Positions 20,500 to 32,665 of a stretch of 64,000 nt of DNA are shown piece by piece; the stretch's first letter is position 1; each line of letters starts with the position of its first letter. The notes under the pieces were generated by a model. It did no database searches and was not told the origin of the DNA. It saw only the letters and a program-made list of their open reading frames with translations. Source of the DNA: Cyrtodaria siliqua (taxonomy: Eukaryota > Mollusca > Bivalvia > Adapedonta > Hiatellidae); the NCBI GenBank assembly GCA_037043455.1, contig JAWPHD010001419.1, positions 124,001 through 188,000 on the forward strand. Reading direction: 5' to 3'. The position numbers and the translations under genes are program-made.

Positions 20500-21300
20500 T
20501 ATCCATTAGAACAGCGGTCTGTTAATGGATCACGATCATAAAGCGATTCAAAAAGTTGTGATCCTAATGCGATCCATTAGAATGTATATAGTGTTACATA
20601 ATAGCGATCCTAATGCGATCCATTAGAATGTACATAGTTTTACATAATAGCGATCCTAATGCGATCCATTAGAATGCATATAGTGTTACATAATAGCGAT
20701 CCTAATGCGATCCATTAGAATGTACATAGTTTTACATAATAGCGATCCTAATGCGATCCATTAGAATGTACATAGTTTTACATAATAGCGATCCTAATGC
20801 GATCCATTAGAATGTGTAATAGTGTTGCATAATACTAATAGCGATTCTAAAGCGATCCATTCTGAAAATTATTGGACTGATACTCCATTAATTAGGTGTG
20901 CGATTTTAGAGCGATCCATTCTAATGTGTATTAGATCGTGATCCACTAGTGGTTTTATAGTGTTACATAATACAAAGACATCCATTTTGTAAAACACTGG
21001 ATCGCTTTTGGATCATGATCCATACACGATCCATTAAAAGTTGTATAAGGAGTGCGATCCATTCAAAACCACTAATGGATCGTGATCATAAAGCGATCCA
21101 AGTGCGATTTTGATGCTGTTCGTGTTTTTAACAGATTTTGTCAGGAATATTAAATAGCGATCCATTAGCTCATTTGCATGTGAAATTGGACCGCTTCTAA
21201 ATCGCTTTAAAATTATGATCTTGAAGCGATCCATTAACACGGTTTGTTAGGCTTTTTTGTTTTGTTTGGGATGTTACAGTTTTCGACTCAGATACAGATG
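20500..21300 (-). repeat. GATC-rich repeat family, copy 2, with 46-bp array
   Basis: Reverse-orientation relative of 12418-13080. At 20559-20860 a 46-bp unit (AATGTACATAGTTTTACATA, ATAGCGATCCTAATGCGATC, CATTAG) is repeated about six times with near identity. Outside the array GCGATCC words continue irregularly to the GAGTCGAAAACTGTAACATC edge near 21260-21290. Confidence 0.85.
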
Positions 21301-21424
21301 TGCTGTTATTGAAAATGTGCAATAGATTTGTGGACTGAAAAAAAAAATACAATGTTGAAGTGCAGGCAAAGAATAGTAACAAAATAAGCAGATGAACTTC
21401 AGCAACTTAATTGTTTCAACCAAG

Positions 21425-21536
21425 CATTAGTCTCCATTCCTACGTTTGCTGGTCACTTGTCATTAGTCTCCATTCCTACGTTTGCTGGTCACTTGCCATT
21501 AGTCTCCATTCCTACGTTTGCTGGTCACTTGTCATT
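21425..21536. repeat. 36-bp minisatellite, three copies
   Basis: CATTAGTCTCCATTCCTACG followed by TTTGCTGGTCACTTGY three times, then a partial CATTAG. Confidence 0.95.
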
Positions 21537-23057
21537 AGCAATGTGATTATGTAACTACATGATAAATAGGTTACACGAACACATTTGCGGCTCCCGGTTT
21601 ATTTTCAACATTTCATTAGATATGTAAATACGACTACAACTAGGGGATTGTAATGACAATTCGGATATCCTTTGAATGTTTGTAGAAATACTGGAAATTA
21701 TTCTTGAGTTGTGGTTGTCATGACACGCGGAAATAGGATTAAGTAGCTTTTACTTTTAATTCGATAATTCAATGGTCGATATATTGTCACAAAATTCAAA
21801 TACACATATTTATTTTATTCGAAACCTCAACAATGAAACGTACCTATAGTTGCTTAAACCTTCCAAATCAACGGTCGACCGTCATTCCATGCGGTCCGAC
21901 ATCTTCATTTATTTGACGTCATCTTGAAAACACGTTACTACGACGTCGTTCAATGAAGTATAACCTTATATCTGTCATCCAATCAGAATACGTGTTTTGT
22001 ATGAACCTTGTTAAATTTGCGACAATATAAATGAAATTATTCGCGTATTCTCTTACAGCAATCGCATTCCAGTCCAGACCATCGGAAAGGCAGGACGTCT
22101 TGCAGCTGTCAGGAACCAAGTGCAAGCAGGATGTGCCGCTATCTGGGATCAACGGGCGAGACTGTTGTGCCCCCACCCAATCCCAGTTCCCTAGAAGTTT
22201 TAACCTGCTTTTAATGTAAAATCTGCCATGCTGTTGGTGGTCTTACTCTGATCATTCGAGGCTTAAGGAGTATGTCCCCTAGCTGGTACTAAAGAAAGAT
22301 TTGAATTTGGATATCTCAATCACTTCTGCATATTTTTGCATGAAACCTCCAGTACCTCTTGAATCTCATTATCCTTGTTAGAAACATAAAACTGATTTCA
22401 AAATTGAAATAATAGAAATAAAAATGTTTGAATAGGACACTTCCAAGTGAGGAATTAGGACTCAACAGTATACATCTAATTTTATAATAAAAGTTGCTAT
22501 ATGTTACCTTGATATCCTCAGCTAGCTGGTGCTATCAAGTAACATCTCAAATAATCCTGTCAAAGTTGTTTTTAAAGAAACAAAATCGCTGTCCATAATC
22601 AATGTAGAAATTAAATGCATACATATGCTATTTACATACCGGGTCATGGTATTTGATTGAATGTACACATTCTATTTATAGATTATTCTACTCACAGTAT
22701 TTGATTTCAAGTCAGATGATTTAAGCAATTCTAATTCTTGCTAGATTCTCTATATAGTGCACTGTTTAAAAACATCTTCATATTTTTTTTATTTTTTTTA
22801 GTATTTTAGCTTTTATATGATGTTTATGATAATTATGTGATATGCTGTAAGTTTCATGTAAAAATATTTAGTTGCTTTTTACTTATCCTACTTTTAACTT
22901 TCTATTTGTTGAGAGTACATTTCACCTTAACTCTGCTGTGGAACGTACGTTAAAAGTATAATGGAAGAAAATTCAGAAAATAATAGCACTTAAGAAGGTT
23001 TACAATACTTTTTTGACCTAACATTTAACAAGTTTAAGACAGACATTCCACATTTGA
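21537..23057. other. Unassigned stretch
   Basis: No gene supported. Short complementary-strand ORFs overlap at 21919-22219 in a locally GC-richer patch (22060-22200) without recognisable motifs. A TGACGTCA lies at about 21916. Confidence 0.4.
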
Positions 23058-23391
23058 CATTACGTGGTCCGAGTATTAACTTTCATACCCCATCCAACCC
23101 CTTCTCCAAGAAGCTAAAACGGGGTTGGCTGGGGTATGAAATAAAACCTTAATTTCGGCTTCAAAAGTTTGCAAAATATCCAATATATAATACACATCAT
23201 AAAAACGGGGTTGGCTGGGGTATGAAATAAAACCTTAAAAGTTTGCATATTGTACAATTAAAACATTTAATAGGTAATTTTAAACAGGTTATCTCATATT
23301 TTTCTGTTTTATTGTCAAAATATCCGTAATAAAATCTTGCTAGTATAAGCTTTCCCATCGCTTAATGGAATTAAGGCGCGGCCACGTAATG
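23058..23391. mobile_element. CATTACGTGG inverted-repeat element, empty-site copy
   Basis: Ends CATTACGTGGTCC and GGCCACGTAATG. It contains the ACCCC/GGGGT hairpin at 23084-23138 and a duplicated right half at 23206-23224 (GGGGTTGGCTGGGGTATGAA and AAACCTTAA shared). The right part reads CATCGCTTAATGGAATTAAG, the unfilled version of the site occupied by a TTAA element in the copy at 61666-62171. Confidence 0.8.
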
Positions 23392-24388
23392 GAAAAATAG
23401 AACATTACTAAAAGCTGTTTCAGTCTTTTCAGATAGCTCGGTTAGAATGTTGAAAGAACGGCCCATATCATAAGAAATGTGTATTTAAAAATGTGTAAAA
23501 AAAGAATGTGATCATAAAGGAAAATTATATGCATGCAATAAAATGCATGAGTCAACAAAGGGGCATTGGCGGGAATGTATTTGTCAGCTATTAGCTAAAA
23601 CTTTTTAAAGCCAAAATTTGCTTTATGATAATTTATACTATGTACACAACCATTAACAAATAGATGCATAGGAAACATAACTGAAGGAAATGCCATTAAT
23701 AAGATTTGATTGTTTTACTTGTCTTGTCTGTTTCCGCAATTTCTAGGACAATAACAATACCGTTTCCTGCTGTGTCAACTTGACGTTATTGTATTCTAGC
23801 AACTGTTCACACCAGCTATTATCGTGAACATGTATTTATCACCTAGGCTTCTATTTTCTGTACGTGGTTTTGGCTGACTGTGATCTTTTCCTGTTCGAAT
23901 TTTATATCTACTTCTATTTTCCTAATTCTGTATAATACAAACAATCAATAGTGATCACGACTACCCACCATGTAATCGCATACGTCTATAATTACTTCCA
24001 TTAATTACTGTTTGTCCCACAGTGATTATACGTTTGAGACGCTGACAGGATCGATAATTAATTATTTTAAAATCCGTCTAAATCCTTGATTAAGGATACA
24101 TATCGCTAATTTAATCATGCGGTTCAGGTTTGTTCTGATTAATTTAAATAGTTTTGATCGTCTGCGTTACATAAGTATTGTGACCTGTTAATGTATTGTG
24201 TGATAACAGTATGTCTATTAAATGAACACGATTGTACTACTGTATTCATGGAGCCAGGAATCGCGATTTAACATATAGTTAAATTAGAGGAATATACACA
24301 TGTTCATTACTGTTATGCGTTGACTGAATGGACACCGTCTCAGATGAGCATAATACATCAACGCGAATTAATTAATCAAAAGTAGATA
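23392..24388. other. Unassigned stretch
   Basis: No gene seen. GGTTTTGGCTGACTGTGATC near 23868 resembles a dispersed repeat also seen near 33382. Confidence 0.4.
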
Positions 24389-24840
24389 TACAAGTAGCAT
24401 TCAAGGATGACAGTCAATCACGAACACACAAATAAACAAAGAACAACTCTATATATAAAGATGAATAAAATGCAAGATAAGACATTACAAACACACAAGG
24501 GTTGGAAATAGGGCTACCGCCTTGTAAAGGTCAGTGGCAAAAAAGGTCGCTGGGGGTTTAAACCATGTTCTAGGGTGCACCAAACCTCATTCTTACCCTA
24601 TAGTCATTCCAATAAACGGGACAGTGTAAATAAAGATATCCCCGACAGCTTATAATCTCTAACAAACAAGGCAGCATTAATAGGCAATATGAGTAAAACA
24701 CATAAATGATCATGACAACAGAAGCCTAGAAAGCCACAAATTAAGTACTCAATGACTTGGCAGAAGCCATAGCAACAAGAGAACACACCGCTAAGGGTAC
24801 GACAATATAAGATTAAAAACAAACACCAAACGCTTCCGTC
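24389..24840 (+). repeat. Dispersed repeat B (AAGTAGCATTCAAGG), copy 1
   Basis: AAGTAGCATTCAAGGATGAC, AAAGAACAAC, AAAGATGAATAAAA, GGGCTACCGCCTTG and GTCAGTGGCAAAAAAGG occur in the same order at 53273-53540; a fragment is at 50788-50815 and related 3' sequence at 33240-33420. Family unknown; noncoding. Confidence 0.7.
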
Positions 24841-24849
24841 CTATACGAA

Positions 24850-25085
24850 TTTATGTAGGCGTCATCAAAGGGTCCACCATCATCGCACAATCAAAGAGGA
24901 AAGCATAGTGCCGAACTGTAAATGGGTCAACCACTCAACATGCAGTACGTTGCAATAGGGTCATAACATATTTTGATAAACTTTTTAACAAGTTTGATAA
25001 AGATTGTATGAAAATGATTATGACCAAGGATCTTACGAAGTTTGTAAATCACTTCACCATAGAAGACATATCAATGAGGATTTAA
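24850..25085 (-). pseudogene. Decayed coding repeat, copy 1
   Basis: On the minus strand, ACTTCGTAAGATCCTTGGTC, GTTATGACCC, TTGCAACG, GTGGTTGACCCATTTACAGT and CTATGCTTTCCTCTTTGA match, in the same order, the plus strand at 58775-58965. The common translation (YGDVIYKLRKILG..., RGYDPTIL, VVDPFTV) suggests an old protein-coding mobile element. Both copies have stops and indels. Family not identified. Confidence 0.45.
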
Positions 25086-26003
25086 CCAGGTTAAATCAAA
25101 AAGTGTTAACGGCAATGCGGGTGAAATCCAAAGACATTATCGCAAGAGCATGGTCGAACCAGGGATAAGTGCTATTGAAATACAAATCTGACAAAATAGA
25201 AGAGGTGAAGTATAAGGACTTCAATTTCTGGTTGAGTAAGCCATGGCCAGCACAAGAATCAACAACAGAGAGGGGGGCATAAACTGAAATACTAAGTATA
25301 ATTTGTTAATTTTTTTTTATAAACAATCAAAATAGAAAGTCATAAACGAAGCAAATAATGGACATACAAATACAATACATAGAATATGATTAACAATAAC
25401 AACATTGACCATAATAAATTAAAGAAATAATTTAATAAAAACAACATAAATATAAGTAATAAAACATGATCTCTATAGCAATGGCAAATAACTATATTCT
25501 TGATGCAAAACTTTGCTCGCCAGTGTATCTATACCAACACTCGTAACGCGGTCAGTGCGATCGTTATAAAACTTGCCTATACTCTGATGTTAACATAAAG
25601 GTAAATCAATATTTATACAAGCAAGCTTTTACGCAAGCGTAAAATAGCTGCCGAGAGAAAATAGCATTATATCTTGGTAGAAACTGGCAAGAAAGTTTAA
25701 CATAATAACAGATCAAGCTACGTGTGTTAAAACAATATTTAAAAAAAAATTGTTGCCACGAGGGCGTAAACATGACACGACCGTTTTTACTTTCTTCCCA
25801 ATTTCTACCATCAGTTCTTCCTACCAAACATTTTAAATCAAGGTGGACGACGTTCTGGTCATATCCTTGACATGCGTTACATATTGATTATATATTCACC
25901 TTTGTAGCACGACATGCTAGAATTACACATCAGCATATAAATACAATTGTTCACCTGTAAGGGATACGTGTGCGTTAGCGTGTGCATCACAACACAATAA
26001 ACT
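25086..26003. other. Unassigned stretch
   Basis: AT-rich, no feature recognised. Confidence 0.4.
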
Positions 26004-26111
26004 CTTCATTGCTACCATGTGTAATTATAAGATTGCCTTATCAAAGCGAAAAACTCAAAGAAACTGTTCAACAATTATTTTATTATTAAATCAAATTATT
26101 CATGGAATTTT

Positions 26112-26598
26112 GTATTTAGAATTGTTGAATTTTGAAATTTTGAATTTTGAAATTTGGATTTTTGAATTTTGATGAAATTTTGAAATTTTGAATTTTTGAA
26201 ATTTAGAAATTTTGAATTTTGAAATTTTGAATTTTGAGAAATTTTGAATTTTGAATTTTTAAATTTTTGAATTTTGAATTTTTGAAATTTTGAATTTTTG
26301 AAATTTTGAATTTTGAAATTTTGAATTTTGAGAAATTTTGAATTTCGATTTTTTAAATTTTTGAATTTTTGAATTTTGAAATTTAATTTTGAATTTTGAA
26401 TTTTTAAATTTTGAATTTTAATTTTGAATTTTACAATTTTGAATTTTGAAATTTTGAATTTTGAATTCTCAAATTTTGGAATTTTGAATTTTGAAATTTT
26501 GAAATTTTAATTTTTTGAAATTTTGAATTTTGAAATTTTGAAATTTTGAATTTTGAAATTTGAAATTTTTGAATTTTGAATTTTTGAAATTTAAAATT
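26112..26598. repeat. AATTTTGAA satellite-like tract
   Basis: About 490 bp made almost wholly of GAATTTTGAAATTTT and variants, with no C except a few. It is flanked on both sides by related copies of TTCATTGCTACCATGTGTA and AACTCAAAGAAACT (26004-26070 and 26607-26735), as if the tract expanded inside a duplicated segment. Confidence 0.95.
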
Positions 26599-28344
26599 TA
26601 CACAAACTGTTCATTGCTACCATGTGTAGTTATCAATGTGAAAAAACTCAAAGAAACTATTCACTACTACCTTACCATGTGCACTCAAAGAAACTATTCA
26701 TTACTACCTTACCATGTGTAAATACTAAAGTAATATAAGAATCTGCTGCCTTCGGCAGCAGAACAAGTTCTTATCACGGTATAAGTCCAGTGGGCTATTG
26801 TGAAGCTACGTTATTCTATTTTTAGATGGAACATGCCGTATTAGGGATGATTTGTAGTGTGACAGCACATTTATGTGTTACATAAATTATACAATACAAT
26901 ATATTCAATATAAATGTGTTACCTGGTATTGGACGATTCTAACTGAAAGTGAGATGACATGGTTTTCACGGTAGCGTATGGGATTTATACAGCAAAGATA
27001 CTGTTTGATACTAGTTTATAATATAAAAATGTCATGTATTATCATAGATAATAGAATAACAAGAATGTATCTTAAACAAATAAGAAGTATACGTAATAAT
27101 AAAACACAGGCTTAGACCAAATTGTTAACTACTGTGAATAAAATATCTAAATTATTACTCTATCAAATATTATTTATTTATAAACTGTTGTAGTAATAAG
27201 TCCTTCCACTTTTCTTATTCATTTCGTTTTCAGGAAATAAGGATTGTGAAGTAGGGATGCCGACTTTGCAACTATATATTATGACGTACACAAATGTTGT
27301 TTATATCTTTTACCTTTGACCTACCTTGTACACATACAGTATAAGGTATGGCATTATCTGGGTAGCAAGATATTGGAAAAAAACAAGATACATCTACCAG
27401 TTATAACTTGAAATGATGAAAGACATGATGTATTACTTTAATAATTGAATTGAAATATTTTGAGAGATAGTATGAACTTTACTTTGCATTATACCTTATT
27501 TGACCGTAATTATAGTATTTTTGTCTAATGTATTCATAATCTGTACATTTAATAACAAAAAATATAACATCACTGTGTCTTTGCCATCGATATAGAGTTA
27601 GTTGTACATGATATGTTGGTATGAACAGTATTTGTATTGTACTGCACTAGAATTAGATATAGTCATTTTGTCATATACGACATAAGTTACTCTTCCACCG
27701 TCGTCGGCTGTGCACTGACGTCATAAGTTTTGCGTTAAGCCTCACACGTTACTCCTCCAACGTCGTCGGCAGTTCACCGACATCATACGTTTTGCATGAA
27801 GCGTCTCAAGTGTTATGCTTGCAAACAGTATTTGTCATTGATATTAAATTATATAAATATAATATAAAATAAAATGTACATATGTACAAATATTATTATG
27901 AACTTTGTTTTAAATTTATTTTTTAGTAATCAAATAAAAACAGTGTACTTATACATTCGACAGCTCTATTCCGTATGGTGCTTTATTTGATGTTTAATTG
28001 CTTAATGTCTCAAATCACGGAATACAAATATAATATTTTTAAACTTTTTCAAAATAACTTATATTAAACGAAACATGAGACCGTGTATCCTATATAAGTA
28101 CCTATGCATGCTATTACATGTAATACAACATTTTATTTGTTTCATAACAAAGTTTTATAATTAAATAATTCTAAATTAGATTTTTTTTTCAATAGTCAGA
28201 ACATTATTTTTGCATCTAATATGACAACAAATATAAAAAAAAATGTAATTACAGCAATTTTTGATAATATTAAATAAATTGATTTGGGTGTATAAAGGTC
28301 TTATAGAATATGGAAGAACTAATTTGAAACAAGAGAAAAACATA
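26599..28344. other. Unassigned stretch with small repeats
   Basis: Contains a 45-bp tandem duplication near 26655-26720, a 9-bp GC-rich hairpin (TCTGCTGCCTTCGGCAGCAG, about 26741) and a 62-bp tandem duplication at 27686-27809 (GTTACTCYTCCAMCGTCGTC). No gene supported. Confidence 0.5.
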
Positions 28345-28345
28345 A

Positions 28346-28763
28346 TTCAATTATTGAAAATAACGATATCCATGATATATGGAGAATTTTAAACCCTGAT
28401 TCGTGTCATTATACATGGCACTCTAATCATAAACCACCTATTTATAGCAGACTTGATTACTTTCTAGTCTCATCAAATATCTTAAACTCGATCACTAAAT
28501 GTAAGATTTCTGTTGGTATCCGGTCGGACCACTCAATTGTTTATTTTAATATTAATACAGATTATGAAGCGCGTGGTCCAGGATATTTTAAAATTAATAA
28601 CAGTGTAATTTTAGAAAATGAATGTCAAGAAATAATAAGAAAATCGGTTAGTGATATAACAGAAATAAATAAAAGTTCGAATCAAAATACCATCTGGGAA
28701 TTAATTAAAGGTACTGTACGAAACGAACCTATAAAATATACTTCAAAGAAAATAAAAAAATAA
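28346..28763 (+). pseudogene. LINE endonuclease domain, C-terminal part
   Basis: Open frame of about 139 codons beginning NSIIENNDIHDIWRILNPDS and containing YTWHSNHKPPIYSRLDYFLV and IRSDHSIVYF, the conserved SRLDYFL and SDHS motifs near the end of AP-type endonucleases of L1-group LINEs. The SDH histidine is catalytic in the family. It stops at a TAA in an A-rich run (28761-28763). Confidence 0.8.
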
Positions 28764-28928
28764 AAGTTTAGAAAATAATCTTAAAGAAGAAATAGATAAA
28801 TTTAATGAAGAATTGTCAAATGATCCAAATAACCATAGTTAATTAGATAAATTAAACAATAAAAAAAAATGAATTAACAAATATAATAAATATGGAAACA
28901 AACGGTTTTATTTTACGAGCTAAGTGGA

Positions 28929-29234
28929 TTGATTGAAGGTGCGGGAAAAAATACGAAATATTTTTCAAACTTAGAAAAAAAGAGGGCAGAATCTAAAAAA
29001 AAAAATAGACTTACATGCAATAATTTTGAGATAACAAAATCAAAAGATATATTACAAGAAACAAAAAGATTTTATAAAGAACTATACAGCAAGGTTCAAA
29101 CAAGCGACCAGAATTTCAAATTTTTCAATAATCATAATATTAATAAATTAAATGATAATCAACAAAAATTATGTAATGGTGTTTTAACTCAATATGAGTG
29201 TAAAATAGCTTTAAAAGACATGAAAAATAACTAG
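28929..29234 (+). pseudogene. LINE linker between endonuclease and RT
   Basis: About 100 codons (GAGKNTKYFSNLEKKRAESK...) typical of the region upstream of RT in L1-group LINEs; the run G-x-x-x-T/KYF-x-x-LEK is conserved there. It ends at TAG before SPGSDGLSTESYEIFW, which continues the match (the usual SPGxDGL motif). Confidence 0.75.
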
Positions 29235-29394
29235 AGTCCAGGGTCCGATGGGTTATCAACAGAATCTTATGAAATATTTTGGAATGGCATAAAACAGTTT
29301 TACATTGAATCAATAAATTACTCATACATGCATGACACTTTAACACCATTGCAGAAGCAAGCTTCTACCTAAACAAGACAAATACCTTTCACTA

Positions 29395-30447
29395 TTGATA
29401 AACTGGAGACCAATAAGCTTATTAAATGTAGACTATACAATTGCGACAAAATCTATAGCTAACAGAATGAAAAAAGTATTACCAGACATTATTAATAACA
29501 GTCAGACAGGATTCTTAAAAGGGCGTTACATTGGTGAAAATATAAGGACAATTTTTGAATGCATTGACAACTTGAATAACGATAATAGACCGGGACTGAT
29601 ATTCTTCGCTGATTTTGAAAAAGCGTTCGACAGTGTTGACCATGTTTTTATTTTTAAAACATTACAATATTTTAAATTTGGTAACGAATTTATCAACTGG
29701 ATAAAATTATTTATGTCAAATAATGGTTATTCCTCAGAGTTTTTTAATATAAAAAGAGGAGTTAGGCAAGGATGCCCATTGCCTCCATATTTATTTATAT
29801 TAGCTATAGAAATTTTATATAAAGCTGTAAATAACGATAACAATACTGAAGGCGTAAAGGTACGCAAAAACACTATCAAATACACTGCTTTTGCAGACGA
29901 TGCCACATTTATGTTAAATGGAAATCAATCTTCATTTGAATCTTTAATATTATTAATTGATACGTTTAGCTCCATTTCCGGTTTAAAGTTAAATTCAAAG
30001 AAATCGATTATTCTCCGTGCAGGCTCTTTAAAGAAATCCATAATATTTTATAAAGAAAACAAATTTGCTTGGACTAATGAAAATGCATCAACACTGGGAA
30101 TCGTTTTCACGAACGATAATAATAAAAATAAAGATTTAAACTACAATCCAAAAATAGAACAATTTCAAAACTGCCTTGATAACTGGAAGAAGCATAAATT
30201 GTCGATTTTAGGTATAATCACAGTAATAAAAACATTTGCACTACCAAAACTAATTTTTCCACTAACTGTGCTTGAATCACCCAACATAAACACTATAAAC
30301 CTAATTAAAAATAAAATGTTCGAATTTCTGTGGGAGGGAAAACCAGACACAATTAAGCGTAAAACAATTATTCAAAATATTGAAAACGGTGGAATAAAGA
30401 TGAAAGATATAGAACTTTTTATAAATTCAATAAAAGCAAGTTGGTGA
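29395..30447 (+). pseudogene. LINE reverse transcriptase domain
   Basis: 350 codons open. NWRPISLLNVDY (residues 3-14), QTGFLKGRYIGENIR (37-51), FADFEKAFD (71-79; first catalytic Asp at 73), RGVRQGCPLPPYLF (121-134; usual Ser replaced by Pro) and YTAFADD (163-169; catalytic Asp168-Asp169) are the RT motifs, followed by a thumb with LGI and an EFLWEGKP segment. FADD rather than YADD and the motif order point to the L1/Tx1 group. The M at 29395 is an in-frame TTG; the real frame entered from upstream but is shifted. The frame is lost at 30445 (KASW, then TGA). Confidence 0.9.
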
Positions 30448-30854
30448 AACAACTAACAGATATAAACAATAATGGTGAATGGAAGTATATTTACATGTCT
30501 TCAATGGAAAAATATGGCGGAAACTTCATCTTTGAGAGTAACTTCAGTTGCAAAGATGGTTATTCTATGTTCAGCGAAACGCCGTTTTTATGTAACATTA
30601 TCGAATCATGGTCAAAAATTAATTTTAATTCTAATGTTGAAGATGTTAATTTAGTAAAACAGTACTTACGGAATAATTCTTTCATTAAAAATAAAGGCAG
30701 TTTATTATTTTACAAATCATGGTTACAGCTAGGAATTAAAACAATAAATGATATATATGATTCTAGACAAAAGGCGTTTTATTCTGTTGAAAGATTAAGA
30801 CAATTATACAATATAAGTGATTCCGAATTTCTCAATTATTTCACTATTACCTAA
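30441..30854 (+). pseudogene. LINE post-RT region, shifted frame
   Basis: Continues directly from the RT after a one-base loss at TTGGTGAAA (SIKASW | VKQLTDI). 137 codons with YKSWLQLGIKTINDIYD, typical of Tx1-like C-terminal regions, ending at TAA 30852-30854, after which the match continues as IPKRWKQIIKTE. Confidence 0.75.
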
Positions 30855-30932
30855 AGAATACCAAAAAGATGGAAACAAATTATTAAAACAGAAAATATAA
30901 TAGAAATTGAAAAAACACCTTTATTACACCAA

Positions 30933-31520
30933 GTGAAGAAATGCAACTCTCCAAATAGAATGTTATATAATATGCAAATTCAGCTACTTAATAATGATAA
31001 TGAAATAAAACCTCATCTTAAATGGGAAGAAATATTTAACAACCTTAACTGGAAAACCATTCATTGTCTACCTTTCAAAAGTACCATAGACACTTCAATA
31101 CAAATACATTATGAGAATTTTACCTACGAACCAGTTTTTATCTAAATGTAAAATAGTTAATTCAAGTTTATGTGAATTTTGTGATAGACATCCGGAAACT
31201 CTAGAACATTTGTTTTGGAAATGTCATTTTGTAAGAGCCTTTTGGACTCAAGTACCTAATTTTTGTATTGCAAACAATCAACCTTTTAACATCTGTTATC
31301 AAAATATATCGTTCGGGTTATACAACTCATAAAAATCTAACTTACTAAACTGTATAATTTTACTTGCTAAATATTTTATTTTTAAAAATAAATACACGCG
31401 AACAATTCCCAGTATTGCAGCATTCATACCATACTTACAAAAAACCAAGCAAATAGAAAGAATTATTGCAATAAACAAAAACAAACTTAGGTCACACGAA
31501 ATTAAATGGGATAACATGTA
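30933..31520 (+). pseudogene. LINE C-terminal region with zinc knuckle
   Basis: Two overlapping frames: 30933-31145 (KCNSPNRMLYNMQIQLLNND...) and 31111-31332 with CEFCDRHPETLEHLFWKC, a CX2C...HX4C arrangement found at the C-terminus of L1/Tx1 proteins, then after a stop LLNCIILLAKYFIFKNKYTR and INKNKLRSHEIKWDNM to 31520. The frame change near 31111-31145 and the stop at 31330 are inactivating. Confidence 0.75.
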
Positions 31521-31800
31521 AAATAAAAATAAGAAAAATATATGCATACAGCTTCTCATCTGTAAACCTCTATTTCTCTTATCTTTTCTCCTTTTTTACT
31601 TTCTTTAATTCGTCTTTATCTTTTGTTATATTCACACTTAAAAGATTACCTGTAAGACATTGTATGTATGTTCTGTTATTTATAGTAACCATATAATGTG
31701 TTAAGTTTCAAAATCATATAGTTTGTATTGATACCTGAACAACTTTTGTATAACATTGTACTATGTCTTACATGGAATAAAAGACATTAATCAGAGAAGA

Positions 31801-32461
31801 CATATTGGTTGTGATGGTCCTTGTCGCAGAAGAGCTCTTAAATTACTTTTATATTTTAAAAGTAGATCAGGGTTACGATAATGAAACTGTGAGATTAACT
31901 CCCACTCTTCTATCAGTATTTATTAACATTCACACTAGCGTTCGTTTAGTGCAGTGTGGCGGCTGTAAACGTCTCACAACACAGTTAATTTTACATAGCT
32001 CTGCATATGTAGCAGAACCCCTCTGGAGCACTGTAGAACTTAATGAATATTCTTAAAAACATTTTCTTTGTGAAACTTGATGTCTGTTGGGCGAAATATC
32101 CAGCAAAAAACACGGGGTTGACCAATTTGCTTTTTTTTTAATACCAATAGTTTGAAGAGACCCTCTTAAATTTGTCCATTTCACTGACATTTTCAAATGT
32201 ATCACTACCCAGTATTAGATTCTCAGATCTGGGCTCAGAAACATTCAGGCATATCTTAACCTGTAGGAAGTCATGATCTTGTCCCATTCTTGTCACCTGC
32301 AACGAAAAAAGAGAAAATATTTGCTCATTTTAAGAAATAAACAAGAACCGAATAACACAGATCTTTTTTTTAAGCTCCAGAAAGTTCCTACCTACCGTGA
32401 CTGGCAAGGGAAATAACTGTTTAGTGAGATTTAAAATGTCTTCCCGTGCTACGAATCAGTA
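31801..32461. other. Unassigned stretch
   Basis: 3' of the LINE. No gene or repeat recognised. Confidence 0.4.
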
Positions 32462-32665
32462 GTTATTTTTACTGGTCCTTTAGGATCAACGAGCCCAATA
32501 TATGCGGCTTTGCAGTAGCATACCGCTTAAGCCGGTGCTAGTGGGCGTGAGGGGTGTTGCTTCTTACATTACACCTCATGAACAGGCTCAATACAACCGA
32601 GTCTGCTACATTATTCTCTTGGTTGTGTGTGTTACTTCCAAACGATCTCTCTTATCAGTATTTCT
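32462..32665 (+). repeat. Dispersed repeat C, copy 1
   Basis: TACTGGTCCTTTAGGATCAA, AAGCCGGTGCTAGTGGGCGT, GAGGGGTGTTGC and ATTACACCTCATGAACAG match the complement of 55905-56105 and partly of 56645-56775. Noncoding; family unknown. Confidence 0.75.

Larger units (their letters stand above)
28345..31800 (+). mobile_element. Tx1/L1-like LINE, 5'-truncated and broken
   Basis: In order on the plus strand: end of an AP endonuclease domain, linker, reverse transcriptase, thumb/connection region, and a CX2C-H-C knuckle, then a 3' UTR ending near GTCTTACATGGAATAAAAGA (about 31770-31790). No ORF1 or endonuclease N-terminus is present, so the copy is 5'-truncated. At least five frame breaks or stops are visible. 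Boundaries are approximate. Confidence 0.85.

Noticed and set aside
20559..20860. 46-bp regular repeats as a CRISPR array
   Set aside because: Units are contiguous with no unique spacers, and the context is eukaryotic repeats; it is a minisatellite.
21919..22219. Cys-containing small secreted peptide gene
   Set aside because: Overlapping frames on both strands, no convincing signal peptide or cleavage pattern, and no relative recognised.
26741..26762. Rho-independent terminator (GC hairpin)
   Set aside because: Eukaryotic context and no following T run; simply a short hairpin.
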